Of a stretch of 64,000 nucleotides of DNA, positions 51,627-60,611 are shown in pieces. A program made the translations under genes and the position numbers. Numbering within the stretch: position 1 is the first letter of the stretch; the number at the start of each line of letters is the position of its first letter. Below the pieces are notes generated by a model. That model was not told where the DNA came from. It was given only the letters and a program-made list of their open reading frames with translations, and did no database searches. This DNA comes from Blastopirellula sediminis. GTDB taxonomy: Bacteria; Planctomycetota; Planctomycetia; Pirellulales; Pirellulaceae. The stretch lies in contig NZ_JAJKFT010000001.1 in NCBI RefSeq assembly GCF_020966755.1, forward strand, positions 62,001 to 126,000, given 5' to 3'.

Positions 51627-51739
51627 TTGCGGAGTCGATCCTCGCGCTGATCAAAGATTCAAGGGAAGCGAGTAAGCTTACTCCTTCCCTATTACGTGAA
51701 ATTCAATTCTGACGACGACTAAATCTCGGAGAATCTGAT

Positions 51740-52588
51740 ATGGCAGGAATTTCGGCGGCTGCGGTGAAATCACTCCGCGAAAAGACCGGACTTCCCATGA
51801 TGGAATGCAAAAAGGCGCTGACCGAAGCAGGCGGCGACGAAGACGGCGCGATCCGCTGGCTGCGTGAAAACGGCGCCGCGATCGCCAGCAAACGCCAAGA
51901 TCGCGTGACCGAATTCGGCCGCTTTGGCGTTTATGCGGACGTCGCCAAGGGCGTCGGTGCGATGGTCGAACTGAAGTGCGAAAGCGCCTCGGTGGTCCAG
52001 CTCGACGACTTCATCGCCCTGGCTGACGACATGGCGAAAGTGCTGGCCGAAGGGCCGGGCGCTGCGACCGCCGAAGATCTGTTGGCTCAACCGTCGACGA
52101 TCAAGCCGGGCCAGACCCTGGGCGAAGTTCGTGACGACCTGTTCAACCGCGTTCGCGAAGTCTTCAATGTCGGTCGCATGATCCGCATCGACGGCGCTGC
52201 CGGCGGTTACAGCCACAACAGCACCACTGTCGCTGGCGTGCTGATCGAAGTCGAAGGTGGGGACAACGAAACCGCCAAAGACATTTCGATGCACATCGCT
52301 GCGATGCGTCCCTCGGCTCTGACGGTTGAAGAACTCGATCCGAAAGTGGTCGAAAACGAACGTTCGATTCTGACCGAAGCGGCTCGTAACGAAGGCAAGC
52401 CCGAAAAGATCATCGAAAAGATGGTCGAAGGTCGTCTCCGTAACTTCTACGCCGAATCGGTTCTGCTCGAACAGCCGTTTGTGAAGGATGATAAGCAATC
52501 GGTCGGCGGCTATGCCAAGAGCAAGGGAATGACCATCAAACGCTTCATCCACTGGAGCCTGGGCGAAGACGCTTCGGCCGAAGGCTAG
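51740..52588 (+). CDS. tsf: Elongation factor Ts
   Basis: This 282-residue nucleotide-exchange factor recycles EF-Tu. The UBA-like N terminus contains the signature LREKTGLPMMECKKAL, followed by GDEDGAIRWLRENG, and the core subdomains have VELKCESASVVQLDDF and KDISMHIAAMRPSAL. Length is normal. The terminator directly behind it suggests rpsB and tsf form one unit separate from pyrH. Confidence 0.96.
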   Translation: MAGISAAAVKSLREKTGLPMMECKKALTEAGGDEDGAIRWLRENGAAIASKRQDRVTEFGRFGVYADVAKGVGAMVELKCESASVVQLDDFIALADDMAKVLAEGPGAATAEDLLAQPSTIKPGQTLGEVRDDLFNRVREVFNVGRMIRIDGAAGGYSHNSTTVAGVLIEVEGGDNETAKDISMHIAAMRPSALTVEELDPKVVENERSILTEAARNEGKPEKIIEKMVEGRLRNFYAESVLLEQPFVKDDKQSVGGYAKSKGMTIKRFIHWSLGEDASAEG

Positions 52589-52623
52589 TCCTTTCGGCGT
52601 AGTCCGCGATAAAGAAAATTGAA

Positions 52624-52654
52624 AAGCCCTGCTCGACGTAGCAGGGCTTTTTTC
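52624..52654 (+). terminator. Rho-independent terminator after tsf
   Basis: AAGCCCTGCT pairs with AGCAGGGCTT around CGACGT and is followed by a T-run of six. Confidence 0.9.
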
Positions 52655-52773
52655 GTTCTTGTCCGACTTCCATCCATCAATCCGGGCGCATCGACTGTGC
52701 GGCGCACTACGTTTCCGGTAGAATTCCACCGACGAATTCGGCTTCTCCCCTTTATTTTGCCAAGGTTCGCCGC

Positions 52774-53529
52774 ATGACCCAACCGGATGCTCTTTCGCCG
52801 CAGTTTTCCCGTATCGTTCTCAAACTATCCGGAGAAAGCTTTTCCCACCACGGCGAACGCGGGATTGCCATGGATGAAGTGGTCCATATCTCGCGGCAAA
52901 TCCACCAGGCGTCGCAGCTCGGCTGCCAAATCGCGGTGGTGATCGGCGGCGGAAACATTCTCCGCGGCGGACAATTCAAGAACGAAAGCGCCATGATCCA
53001 GGAGGCGACCGCCCACTATATGGGGATGTTGGCCACTGTCATCAACGGTCTGGCACTGCAGGACGCGCTGGAATCGCTCGGTTGCGAAACGCGTCTGACG
53101 ACCGCGATTCGGATGGACGGCGTCGCGGAACCCTACATTCGCCGCCGCGCGAAGCGTCACCTCGAAAAGGGCCGCATCGTGATTCTGGCTGCCGGAACCG
53201 GTAGCCCGTTCGTCACGACTGATACCGCGGCCGCTCAGCGAGCGCTCGAATTGGAAGCCGATATTCTGATGAAAGCGACGCGAGTCGACGGGGTTTATAG
53301 CGACGACCCCGAAAAGAACCCGCACGCAATCTTCTATCGCAACTTGGACTTCGCCACGGTTCAGGCGCAAAACCTACGGGTAATGGACTCGACCGCGATT
53401 ACCCATTGCCGCGAACATGGAATGCCGATCTTGGTGTTCAACTATCGTATCGACGGGAACATTCAGCGAGCTGTCATGGGGGAACATGTCGGCACGTTGA
53501 TCTCGCCGGAACTGCAACCGGTGAACTAG
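52774..53529 (+). CDS. pyrH: UMP kinase
   Basis: This 251-residue amino-acid-kinase-fold enzyme phosphorylates UMP in pyrimidine synthesis. Seen are the N-terminal [17 protein letters not shown], the [13 protein letters not shown] helix, [19 protein letters not shown] and [13 protein letters not shown]. Length is near the E. coli form (241). It is downstream of the tsf terminator and likely has its own promoter; TAGAAT near 52719 could be its -10 element. Confidence 0.95.
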   Translation: MTQPDALSPQFSRIVLKLSGESFSHHGERGIAMDEVVHISRQIHQASQLGCQIAVVIGGGNILRGGQFKNESAMIQEATAHYMGMLATVINGLALQDALESLGCETRLTTAIRMDGVAEPYIRRRAKRHLEKGRIVILAAGTGSPFVTTDTAAAQRALELEADILMKATRVDGVYSDDPEKNPHAIFYRNLDFATVQAQNLRVMDSTAITHCREHGMPILVFNYRIDGNIQRAVMGEHVGTLISPELQPVN

Positions 53530-53677
53530 CGTTCGCTTGATTTAACGCACGGGAGTCAGCAGCGAACTTATTGGGCTTATCCAATTTGCCCTGCTCCCGT
53601 CAATAGCGGCGAATTTCCTGTTAGGACAACTCTAACGGAGCCGCATATTTTCTTCCGGGCTAAAGTAAGGTAGCCTT

Positions 53678-53761
53678 ATGAAGATTATTCACGACGCAGG
53701 GCGTCGTTCTAGTCTGCTGGACACCTCAAATTCAATCGTGGGACCGAGCCATGAGCGCTGA
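53678..53761 (+). CDS. Possible 27-codon leader peptide overlapping frr
   Basis: An ATG at 53678, with AAGG upstream, opens a 27-codon frame (MKIIHDAGRRSSLLD and on) whose TGA at 53759-53761 lies just inside frr (start 53751). The overlap would allow translational coupling. A perfect 7-bp hairpin (53691-53697 with 53701-53707) lies within the frame. Coding status is a guess from position only. Confidence 0.3.
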   Translation: MKIIHDAGRRSSLLDTSNSIVGPSHER

Positions 53762-54311
53762 CAACATTACGACGGAAGCGGAAGATCGCATGGAGAAAGC
53801 GATCGAGCATCTGAAGAACAATCTCTCCGGCATTCGCACCGGCCGCGCCAACCCGGGCCTGGTCGATTCGCTGCGGGTCGAAGTTTACGGTTCGCTGCAA
53901 CCGATCAAGCAGATCGCTTCGGTCAGCGTTCCGGAACCGACTCAGTTGCTGATCCGTCCTTACGACACCGGGGCGATCAAAGACATCGAGAAGGCGATTG
54001 TCGCCAGCGACTTGGGGATGGCGCCGCAAAGCGACGGTCGCGTGATTCGCTTGAACGTCCCTGCGTTGTCGACCGAAGTTCGCAAGAAGCTGGTCGCTCG
54101 TATTAAAGAGCTCTCGGAAGAAGCGAAGGTTTCGATCCGCAACGTCCGCCGCGACTGCAACAAGTCGGCCGAGACCGCCGAGAAGAACAAGGAGATCGGC
54201 GAAGACATCCGGGACGATATCAAGAACGAAATTCAGGAACTCACAAAAAAGTTTGAAGAAAAAGTGACGGAATTGGCCAAGACCCGCGAAAACGAAGTGA
54301 TGGAAGGCTAA
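53751..54311 (+). CDS. frr: Ribosome recycling factor
   Basis: This 186-residue protein splits post-termination ribosomes with EF-G. The hallmark LSGIRTGRANPGLVDSLRVE is present near residues 25-44, followed by RPYDTGAIKDIEKAI, then LNVPALSTEVRKKL and VSIRNVRRDCNK in the C-terminal half. Its length matches the family (185). It follows pyrH after 221 bases and is followed by a terminator. Confidence 0.96.
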   Translation: MSADNITTEAEDRMEKAIEHLKNNLSGIRTGRANPGLVDSLRVEVYGSLQPIKQIASVSVPEPTQLLIRPYDTGAIKDIEKAIVASDLGMAPQSDGRVIRLNVPALSTEVRKKLVARIKELSEEAKVSIRNVRRDCNKSAETAEKNKEIGEDIRDDIKNEIQELTKKFEEKVTELAKTRENEVMEG

Positions 54312-54339
54312 CTTCCCACGTAAAATATGGCGGTTCGCC

Positions 54340-54378
54340 AAGGTCGCGGCGCTCACTCGGGTGCTGGCGACCTTTTTT
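54340..54378 (+). terminator. Rho-independent terminator after frr
   Basis: AAGGTCGC pairs with GCGACCTT around a loop of 19 bases, followed by TTTTTT. Confidence 0.8.
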
Positions 54379-54410
54379 CGTTTACGTGACCTCAAGATGA
54401 GATCGACCCG

Positions 54411-55259
54411 ATGCTTCGTTTCCAGCGTCCTTTGTTTTCCTTGATTCTCGCCGCAGTGGCGTTTGCCGCCGGTTTTGGTTTTCATTCCCAGGTTTCGGCG
54501 GGAGACGCCAGAGTGAATCGGATCCTCGAAACGAAAGAACCGCTCGTGATCGGGCATCGTGGCGCTTGTGCGTTCGCTCCCGAGAATACGTTGCCTTCGT
54601 TCCAATTGGCGATTGATCAAAAGGCGGATCTGGTCGAGCTCGACTATTACCTGAGCTCAGACAAGGTTGCGTTTTGCATCCACGACAAAACGTACGACCG
54701 GACGACCGACGCCAACAAGTTATGGAATGAGAAGAAGACGGAGATCGCCGCCAAGAATTGGTCGGATGTCGCAGCGTTGGACGCGGGAAGCTGGTTTGAC
54801 GCCAAGTTCGCCGGCGTGAAGGTTCCGACCCTCGATCAAGCGATTGAGACGATCCAAAACGGCAGCGTCACCCTGATCGAACATAAGCAAGGTGACGCCG
54901 ACTCGCTGGTCAAACTGCTCAAAGAACGAGACTGGACCGAAAAGCTGGTTGTCCAGTCGTTCAATTGGGACTTCGTCGCTCGTTGCCGCGAACTGGAACC
55001 GACGCTGGCGATCGCCGCCCTCGGTAGCGACAAACTAACGGCCGAGCGGATCGCCCCGATCGTCGACAAGGTCGACGTGATCGCGTGGAACTACAAGTTC
55101 GTTGATAAGGCGGCCGCCGCGATGGTTCACAAGCACGGCAAGAAGCTGTTTGTCTACACGGTCAACGATCCGAAGCAGGCGAAAGAGTTGGTTGACCTCG
55201 GCGTCGACGGCATCATCACCGATCGACCGGCTGAGATCGGCGCCGCGATTCGCAAATAG
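54411..55259 (+). CDS. Secreted glycerophosphodiester phosphodiesterase-family protein, second copy
   Basis: This 282-residue exported GDPD-family enzyme has a signal peptide (about 1-30, SQVSAGD). The GHRGACAFAPENTLPSF block contains the catalytic HRG and the Glu; AFCIHDKTYDRTTD supplies the His. Further blocks are LVVQSFNWDFV and VYTVNDPKQAKELVDLGVDG at the C terminus. It is a shorter paralogue of the protein at 6279. Because the terminator behind frr precedes it, it is a separate unit. Confidence 0.9.
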   Translation: MLRFQRPLFSLILAAVAFAAGFGFHSQVSAGDARVNRILETKEPLVIGHRGACAFAPENTLPSFQLAIDQKADLVELDYYLSSDKVAFCIHDKTYDRTTDANKLWNEKKTEIAAKNWSDVAALDAGSWFDAKFAGVKVPTLDQAIETIQNGSVTLIEHKQGDADSLVKLLKERDWTEKLVVQSFNWDFVARCRELEPTLAIAALGSDKLTAERIAPIVDKVDVIAWNYKFVDKAAAAMVHKHGKKLFVYTVNDPKQAKELVDLGVDGIITDRPAEIGAAIRK

Positions 55260-55290
55260 CAGCTGTGCTAGCAGCAGTAAGAAAATAATT

Positions 55291-55323
55291 GGGACGGCGT
55301 GAGTGATCGCGCCGTCCTTTTTG
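55291..55323 (+). terminator. Rho-independent terminator after the second GDPD gene
   Basis: GGACGGCG pairs with CGCCGTCC around a 10-base loop, followed by five T residues. Confidence 0.85.
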
Positions 55324-55460
55324 TTGCGCTACGCGAATCAATCTTGACCTGATTCGCAATGAGATCTATATTCCCGCGCCCTAACTTGTTAGGGATCGAC
55401 CCGCATGGACGCAAACTTTAGAAAAAATCGATCGATTTTCACAGAAGCAAGGAGGCGAGT

Positions 55461-57308
55461 GTGACTACGTTTCGAAACGCCCATCGAGCAACCTGGGCCA
55501 TTATTGCGGGCGGCTTCGTTCTGGTCGCTGTCGGCGTGATCGCCGTTCGCAATCTGGGAGGCGAAAACAATGCCGTCGCCCAGCAGCCGCAAGCTGGCCA
55601 GGCCGCACCGGCCGCCGCTCCGGCGATCAAAACTGTCGCCGTCGTCAATCGCGAACCGATTACCCGCGATGAACTGGGACGCGAAGCGGCTCGTCGCTTT
55701 GGCGAAACCGTTCTGGAAAGCGTCATCAACAAACGCCTGATCGCGGATGAATGCCAAAAGCGCAACATCACGATTACGTCGACTGAAATCGACGCCGAAA
55801 TCGAAAACACCGCCAAAAAGTTCGGCCTGTCGGTCGACAAGTGGTTCAGCCTGCTAAAGGACGAACGGAACGTCACGCCGGCTCAGTACCGCAATGACAT
55901 CGTCTGGCCGACGATGGCCCTGCGTCGCTTGGCCGCCAATCGTTTGGAAGTGACCCAGGATGAGCTGAACGAAGCCTGGGAATCGCAATTCGGCCCGAAG
56001 GTGAAGTGCCGCATGATCTCGGTCAGCGATCGCGCCTTGGCCGAAGAACTACGTGCCAAAGCGGCCGCCAATCCGGAAGGTTTCGCCGACATGGCGAAGG
56101 ATTTCTCGGAAGATCCGAACAGCGCCGCCGCTCGCGGTTTGATTCCGCCGATCAGCAAGCACATGGGCACCCCGGAAGTCGAAGACCTGGTCTTCGCCTT
56201 GAAAGAAGGGGAAGTCTCGCAGGTTCTCTTTACCGCGGGTCAGTACCTGATCTTCAAGTGCGAATCGCACTTGCCGCCGACCGAAGTCGACGCCGCCAAG
56301 CAGCCGGAAATCGCCCAACGCATGGTCGAAGCGATTCGTGAGCACAAGCTCCGTTCGTCGGCCGGCGACGTTTACGAAGAGTTGCAAAAGGTCGCCAAGA
56401 TCCAAAACTTCATGGAAGATCCGACCGGCCAGCCGAATCCGGATGTGATTGCGACCCTCAACGGTCTGCCGATCATGCAGAAGGATCTGGAAGAAGAATG
56501 CATCACGCGTCACGGCGTCGAAGTGCTGGATGGCGAAATCAATCGCCGCGTCCTGCAGCAGGCCCTGAAGTCGCGTAACCTGGACGTTACCGAGCAGGAC
56601 CTGAATGACGAAATCAGCCGTGCCGCTGACTCGTACGGCTTCCTGAAGAAGGATGGTTCGCCCGACTTTGAAGCCTGGCTTGAGGAAGTGACCAAGGAGC
56701 AGAACATCTCCGTCGAGGTCTACGTTCGTGACGCCGTCTGGCCGACCGTCGCCCTGAAAAAGCTGGTCGCCGAGAAGATCCAAGTCACCGAAGAGGACGT
56801 CCAAAAGGGCTTTGAAGCCAACTATGGCGAACGCGTCCAGGTTTTGGCGATCGTGCTCGACAACCAGCGTCGCGCTCAGGAAGTGTGGGATATGGCCCGC
56901 AAAAACCCGAGCGAACAGTTCTTCGGCGAACTGGCCCGTCAGTACTCGATCGAGCCGGTCTCGAAGAACAACGATGGCCAGGTTCCGCCGATTCGCCGCA
57001 ACGGCGGTCAGCCGAAGCTGGAAGAAGAAGCCTTCCGTCTGCAGCCGGGCGAGCTATCGAGCATCGTCAACATCGGCCGTCAGTCGCTGATCTTGAAGGC
57101 CTTGGGCCGGACCAAGCCGACCATCACCGACATCAACGTCGTCCGCGACGAACTGGTGAAGGACATCCACGAGAAGAAGATTCGCCTGGAAATGGCCAAG
57201 GCGTTCGACGAACTGCGGGAAGAAGCCCAGATCGACAACTTCCTGGCCAACACCACCCAGATGGGTAAAAAGTTGGAAGCTGCCGCCCGACAGCAACCGA
57301 CTCGTTAA
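55461..57308 (+). CDS. Exported SurA/PpiC-like peptidyl-prolyl isomerase, duplicated
   Basis: This 615-residue protein is anchored or exported by an N-terminal hydrophobic segment (about 10-30, IIAGGFVLVAVGVIAV). It contains two copies of a SurA-like module, each with a chaperone helix part (NREPITRDELGREAARR; NGLPIMQKDLEEECITR) followed by a parvulin-like domain (about 175-275 and 455-555). Conserved parvulin segments are FADMAKDFSEDPNSAAA with EGEVSQVLF in module 1, and FFGELARQYSIEPVS with PGELSSIV in module 2. It would fold envelope proteins outside the cytoplasm. GTG start with GGAGG 7 bases upstream. Confidence 0.87.
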   Translation: MTTFRNAHRATWAIIAGGFVLVAVGVIAVRNLGGENNAVAQQPQAGQAAPAAAPAIKTVAVVNREPITRDELGREAARRFGETVLESVINKRLIADECQKRNITITSTEIDAEIENTAKKFGLSVDKWFSLLKDERNVTPAQYRNDIVWPTMALRRLAANRLEVTQDELNEAWESQFGPKVKCRMISVSDRALAEELRAKAAANPEGFADMAKDFSEDPNSAAARGLIPPISKHMGTPEVEDLVFALKEGEVSQVLFTAGQYLIFKCESHLPPTEVDAAKQPEIAQRMVEAIREHKLRSSAGDVYEELQKVAKIQNFMEDPTGQPNPDVIATLNGLPIMQKDLEEECITRHGVEVLDGEINRRVLQQALKSRNLDVTEQDLNDEISRAADSYGFLKKDGSPDFEAWLEEVTKEQNISVEVYVRDAVWPTVALKKLVAEKIQVTEEDVQKGFEANYGERVQVLAIVLDNQRRAQEVWDMARKNPSEQFFGELARQYSIEPVSKNNDGQVPPIRRNGGQPKLEEEAFRLQPGELSSIVNIGRQSLILKALGRTKPTITDINVVRDELVKDIHEKKIRLEMAKAFDELREEAQIDNFLANTTQMGKKLEAAARQQPTR

Positions 57309-57342
57309 TGCCGAAACTTCTCCAGAAGTTCTGCAAATCTTG

Positions 57343-57373
57343 GAAGCCCCGACCAGCGTCGGGGCTTCTTTTT
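57343..57373 (+). terminator. Rho-independent terminator after the PPIase gene
   Basis: GAAGCCCCGAC pairs exactly with GTCGGGGCTTC around CAGC, followed by TTTTT. Confidence 0.9.
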
Positions 57374-57524
57374 GTAGGTCGAGGCCGAACCTGAGGTTTA
57401 CGCAGGGTATCCTCCGCTCAAGTCGTCCTTTCCTACTAGGTTGCCGATTCTTAGAATTAACGTTTCCGCGGCCGATTTCCATTTACGCATTTGCCGCTAT
57501 GCGGCGTTTATCAGGTTTAGGTCC

Positions 57525-58778
57525 ATGAGCTCCGAATCCGGCCACCCCATCGGTGGCGAGACCCCCTTTAAAGTCGAATATGCGCAGCGCGTTTACCGCC
57601 TGCCCCCTTACATGTTCGGCCGCATCAACGCCTTGTTGTACGAAAAGCGGGTCGCCGGACATGACGTCATCGACCTGGGGATGGGGAACCCGTCCGATCC
57701 GCCGCAAGAATTCGTCATGGAAAAGATGTGCGAAGCGGTCCGGGACGAGCGGAACCATGGCTACAGCAAGTCGAACGGCATTCGCAACTTGCGCCGTGAA
57801 GTCGCCGGCAAGTACCTGAAAAAATACGGCGTACGCCTGGACCCTGAGTCGGAAATTATCGCCTGCCTTGGCTCGAAGGAAGGTTTCTCGCACATGTGCC
57901 TGGCGATGATGGGCCCTGGCGACACCGCGATTGTGCCGGCGCCCTATTTCCCGGTGCACACCTATGCCGTCGCCTTGGCTTCCGGGAACGTCATCGCGCT
58001 CGAAGTGGGCGATAGCGAGAAGTTTCTCCAAAATATCGCTTACACATGCGAACACCTTTATCCGAAACCGAAGCTGCTGATCATCTGCTATCCCCACAAC
58101 CCGTCGACCGTGACGGTCGAGCCCGAGTTCTTCGTTGAAGTGGTGAAGCTGGCGAAGCGGTACGGATTCATGGTGATTAGCGACTTCGCCTACGCCGATA
58201 TCGCCTTTGACGGTTATAAGCCTCCCAGCTTCCTGTCGGCGCCTGGTGCGTCGTCGGTCGGCGTCGAATTCACGACGATGAGCAAGGGATACAACATGGC
58301 GGGCTGGCGCGTCGGCTTCTGTGCCGGCAACGCCGAAATGATCAAAGGTCTCGCCACGATCAAGGGTTACTACGATTACGGCATGTTCCAGGCGATCCAG
58401 ATCGCCGCGATCGTTGCTCTCCGCGAAGGGGACGCCGCGGTCGAAGAACAGAGCCGCATTTACGAGAGCCGCCGCGACGTGCTGGTCGACGGCCTGACGC
58501 GACTCGGCTGGGGCGTGACGCCGCCAAAAGCTGGAATGTTCGTCTGGGCGAAGATTCCGGACGTCTGGATGCAGCGGATGAATACCATGGATTTCGCCAT
58601 GATGCTGCTGGAAAAGGGTGACGTCGCCGTCAGCCCCGGTAGCGGCTTTGGCCCGTGCGGCGAAGGTTACGTCCGCATGGCGATGGTCGAAAACGAAGAA
58701 CGCTTGCGTCAGGCGGTCCGTCAGATCGGTCGCTGCCTGAAGCAGGAAGAAAAAGAGCTGGTCAGTGCCCAGTCCTAA
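57525..58778 (+). CDS. Class I/II aminotransferase, AlaC-like
   Basis: This 417-residue PLP aminotransferase most resembles AlaC-type alanine transaminases or LL-diaminopimelate aminotransferase relatives. The PLP lysine is in [15 protein letters not shown]; other contacts are [42 protein letters not shown] and [17 protein letters not shown] chose ATG 57525 (MSSESGHP); the frame is open upstream to 57441. Which substrate pair it uses is not settled by sequence. It lies between two terminators and is monocistronic. Confidence 0.9.
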   Translation: MSSESGHPIGGETPFKVEYAQRVYRLPPYMFGRINALLYEKRVAGHDVIDLGMGNPSDPPQEFVMEKMCEAVRDERNHGYSKSNGIRNLRREVAGKYLKKYGVRLDPESEIIACLGSKEGFSHMCLAMMGPGDTAIVPAPYFPVHTYAVALASGNVIALEVGDSEKFLQNIAYTCEHLYPKPKLLIICYPHNPSTVTVEPEFFVEVVKLAKRYGFMVISDFAYADIAFDGYKPPSFLSAPGASSVGVEFTTMSKGYNMAGWRVGFCAGNAEMIKGLATIKGYYDYGMFQAIQIAAIVALREGDAAVEEQSRIYESRRDVLVDGLTRLGWGVTPPKAGMFVWAKIPDVWMQRMNTMDFAMMLLEKGDVAVSPGSGFGPCGEGYVRMAMVENEERLRQAVRQIGRCLKQEEKELVSAQS

Positions 58779-58810
58779 GAGGGCAGTAGACCGCAATTCC
58801 CGTAAATTTC

Positions 58811-58843
58811 GAGCCTCGAATCGTAAGATTCGGGGCTTTTTTC
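58811..58843 (+). terminator. Rho-independent terminator after the aminotransferase gene
   Basis: AGCCTCGAATC pairs with GATTCGGGGCT (one C-T-type mismatch pair allowed as bulge) around GTAA, followed by TTTTTTC. Confidence 0.82.
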
Positions 58844-58917
58844 TTTGTTTGGGCGGGAATCGGCCAGATTGCCGAGCTGCACAAGACTTGGTCCTAGTCG
58901 GAGCTAGCGGAGATTCC

Positions 58918-58923
58918 TATAAT
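58918..58923 (+). promoter_or_regulatory. Consensus -10 box of the carA leader
   Basis: TATAAT is a perfect -10 hexamer. The -35 region is weak (TAGTCG at 17-base spacing). It would start transcripts near 58930, exactly where the first leader stem begins. Confidence 0.6.
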
Positions 58924-58929
58924 GACCCA

Positions 58930-59053
58930 AATTTGCGCCCCCGGCGCATGAAAAAAGGAGGACTCTCGCTCGCCGAAACAAGAGTCCTCCCAAATTGGCT
59001 GTCCGGACCGAAGCCCGGAGACCCACAGCCGTACTGATGGATATCGGGCTTCG
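58930..59053 (+). ncRNA. Structured leader RNA upstream of carA, candidate switch
   Basis: Five stems can be read. An outer stem AATTTG (58930-58935) with CAAATT (58991-58996) encloses a GCGCC/GGCGC hairpin (58935-58947) and a perfect 10-bp hairpin GGAGGACTCT/AGAGTCCTCC (58957-58966 with 58981-58990). Next, GGCTGT (58997-59002) pairs with ACAGCC (59025-59030). CGAAGCCCG (59009-59017) can instead pair with CGGGCTTCG (59045-59053), which crosses it. That is a pseudoknot or a pair of exclusive states. No known riboswitch class was recognised; a regulatory role on carA is inference. Confidence 0.6.
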
Positions 59054-59170
59054 CACCCGCAATACTTTAAGCGACGCTTGGCTCAGACGGTCGTTAGGAA
59101 GAGAACGACCTTGCCGTTTGAGAAAGAGTTCGCATTCGATTCACCTGAAACAGAATCTGACGATAACGCA

Positions 59171-60316
59171 ATGACGCAACCGATCGCGAAACTGGCGCTG
59201 GAAGACGGAACCGTTTTTACTGGTCTTTCTTTGGGTGCTGAGGGAGAAGTCGACGGGGAAGTTTGCTTCAACACGTCGATGACCGGTTATCAGGAAATCC
59301 TGACCGATCCTAGCTATCGTGGCCAAATTTTGACCATGACCTACACGCAGATCGGTAATTACGGGGTGAATACCGAGGACATGGAGAGCTCCAAGACGCA
59401 CATGTCCGGATTTATCGTGCGTGAATGTAGTCGACGCGTCAGCAACTTCCGCGCGAACAAGTCGCTCGACGAATTCCTGAAAGAAAACAACGTCGTTGGA
59501 CTCACCGGGATCGATACGCGAGCTCTCGTTCGACGCTTGCGTAACAGTGGCGCCATGAAAGGCGTTCTCTCGACGATCGACCTGGATGACGCTTCGCTGG
59601 TCGAAAAAGCTCGCAACAGCGCCGGTCTGGTCGGCCGTGACCTTGTGAAAGAGGTCATGCCGGCGGAAGGATCTGACTGGAGCGAAAAGCTGAGCCCGTG
59701 GGTGAAGATGGGGGACAGAAATCGAGCCGAGAAATCGCGCAGCGAACTTGACCTGCACGTCGTCGCTCTCGATTTCGGCATGAAATGGAATATCCCGCGG
59801 CATCTGCAGGACATGGGCTGCAAAGTAACCGTGATGCCTGGCTCTTCGACTGCGGAAGAAGTGCTAGCGCAAAACCCAGACGCCGTCTTCCTGTCGAATG
59901 GCCCTGGCGATCCGGAACCGCTGGTCGGCCCGATCGAAACGATTCGAGGCCTCTTGGGCAAGAAGCCGATCTTTGGCATTTGCTTGGGGCATCAGCTGCT
60001 GTCGCTGGCCTGCGGCGCGAAGACCTTCAAGTTGAAGTTCGGTCATCGCGGCGCCAATCAGCCCGTTTTGGACGTCACGACCAACAAGGTCGAAATCACG
60101 TCGCAAAACCATGGCTTCGCCGTCGAAGAAGAGTCGCTTCCCGATTGCCTGGAAATCACCCATCGCAATCTGAACGACAACACCATCGCCGGCGTGCAGC
60201 ACAAGACGCTGCCTGCATTCAGTGTGCAGTACCATCCAGAAGCTTCGGCCGGTCCGCATGATAGCGAGTACCTGTTCGAGCGATTCCGCGAACTGGTGAC
60301 CGGGCAGCGCGTCTAG
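59171..60316 (+). CDS. carA: Carbamoyl-phosphate synthase small subunit
   Basis: This 381-residue subunit hydrolyses glutamine and passes ammonia to CarB for pyrimidine and arginine synthesis. The N-terminal domain (ALEDGTVFTGLSLGAEGEV; FNTSMTGYQEILTDPSY) is followed by a class I glutamine-amidotransferase domain: the nucleophile Cys is in GICLGHQLLSLA, with HRGANQPV after it and the His/Glu in VQYHPEASAGP. I chose ATG 59171 (MTQPIAKLA), the normal family start, over 59078. A TATAAT and structured leader precede it. carB is not adjacent. Confidence 0.95.
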   Translation: MTQPIAKLALEDGTVFTGLSLGAEGEVDGEVCFNTSMTGYQEILTDPSYRGQILTMTYTQIGNYGVNTEDMESSKTHMSGFIVRECSRRVSNFRANKSLDEFLKENNVVGLTGIDTRALVRRLRNSGAMKGVLSTIDLDDASLVEKARNSAGLVGRDLVKEVMPAEGSDWSEKLSPWVKMGDRNRAEKSRSELDLHVVALDFGMKWNIPRHLQDMGCKVTVMPGSSTAEEVLAQNPDAVFLSNGPGDPEPLVGPIETIRGLLGKKPIFGICLGHQLLSLACGAKTFKLKFGHRGANQPVLDVTTNKVEITSQNHGFAVEEESLPDCLEITHRNLNDNTIAGVQHKTLPAFSVQYHPEASAGPHDSEYLFERFRELVTGQRV

Positions 60317-60331
60317 CTTTCGCCAGTAACG

Positions 60332-60610
60332 CTATTGCGTATCGCGGTACTCCTCGAGCAAGAGTACCGCGTCGACGGTCGACAGCGAATCGCGGCGCTG
60401 CAAGCATTGGCAGAGCTCGCGCCAATCGGAGACCGGCATCGAACCTTGCCGAATCAGCATCGGCGCCATTTCTCCGTCTGCCTCCAGGCAAACGTAATAG
60501 AGCGCCAGCGTGCAGACCGGGCAGGCAATCTCGCCGGTCTGCGAATCTTCTGGCAACGCCATTGGAAGTCGGCAGTTAGGACATGCCGCCGACTTCCCCG
60601 GATCGGCCAT
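60332..60610 (-). CDS. Small zinc-ribbon protein downstream of cstA
   Basis: This 92-residue protein has two CxxC knuckles (CPNCRLPM near residue 10-13 and CPVCTLAL near 30-33), fitting a zinc ribbon, then a helical part (SDWRELCQCLQRRDS). No family was recognised. Its start is 1 base beyond the cstA stop, so it is translationally coupled to cstA, in the position where E. coli has ybdD/yjiX. Its stop is 16 bases from that of carA. Confidence 0.7.
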   Translation of the reverse strand: MADPGKSAACPNCRLPMALPEDSQTGEIACPVCTLALYYVCLEADGEMAPMLIRQGSMPVSDWRELCQCLQRRDSLSTVDAVLLLEEYRDTQ

Positions 60611-60611
60611 C

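Noticed and set aside
57483-58796. 437-codon open frame on the minus strand
   Set aside because: It is antisense to the aminotransferase gene and has low-complexity, His/Arg-rich composition with no domain.
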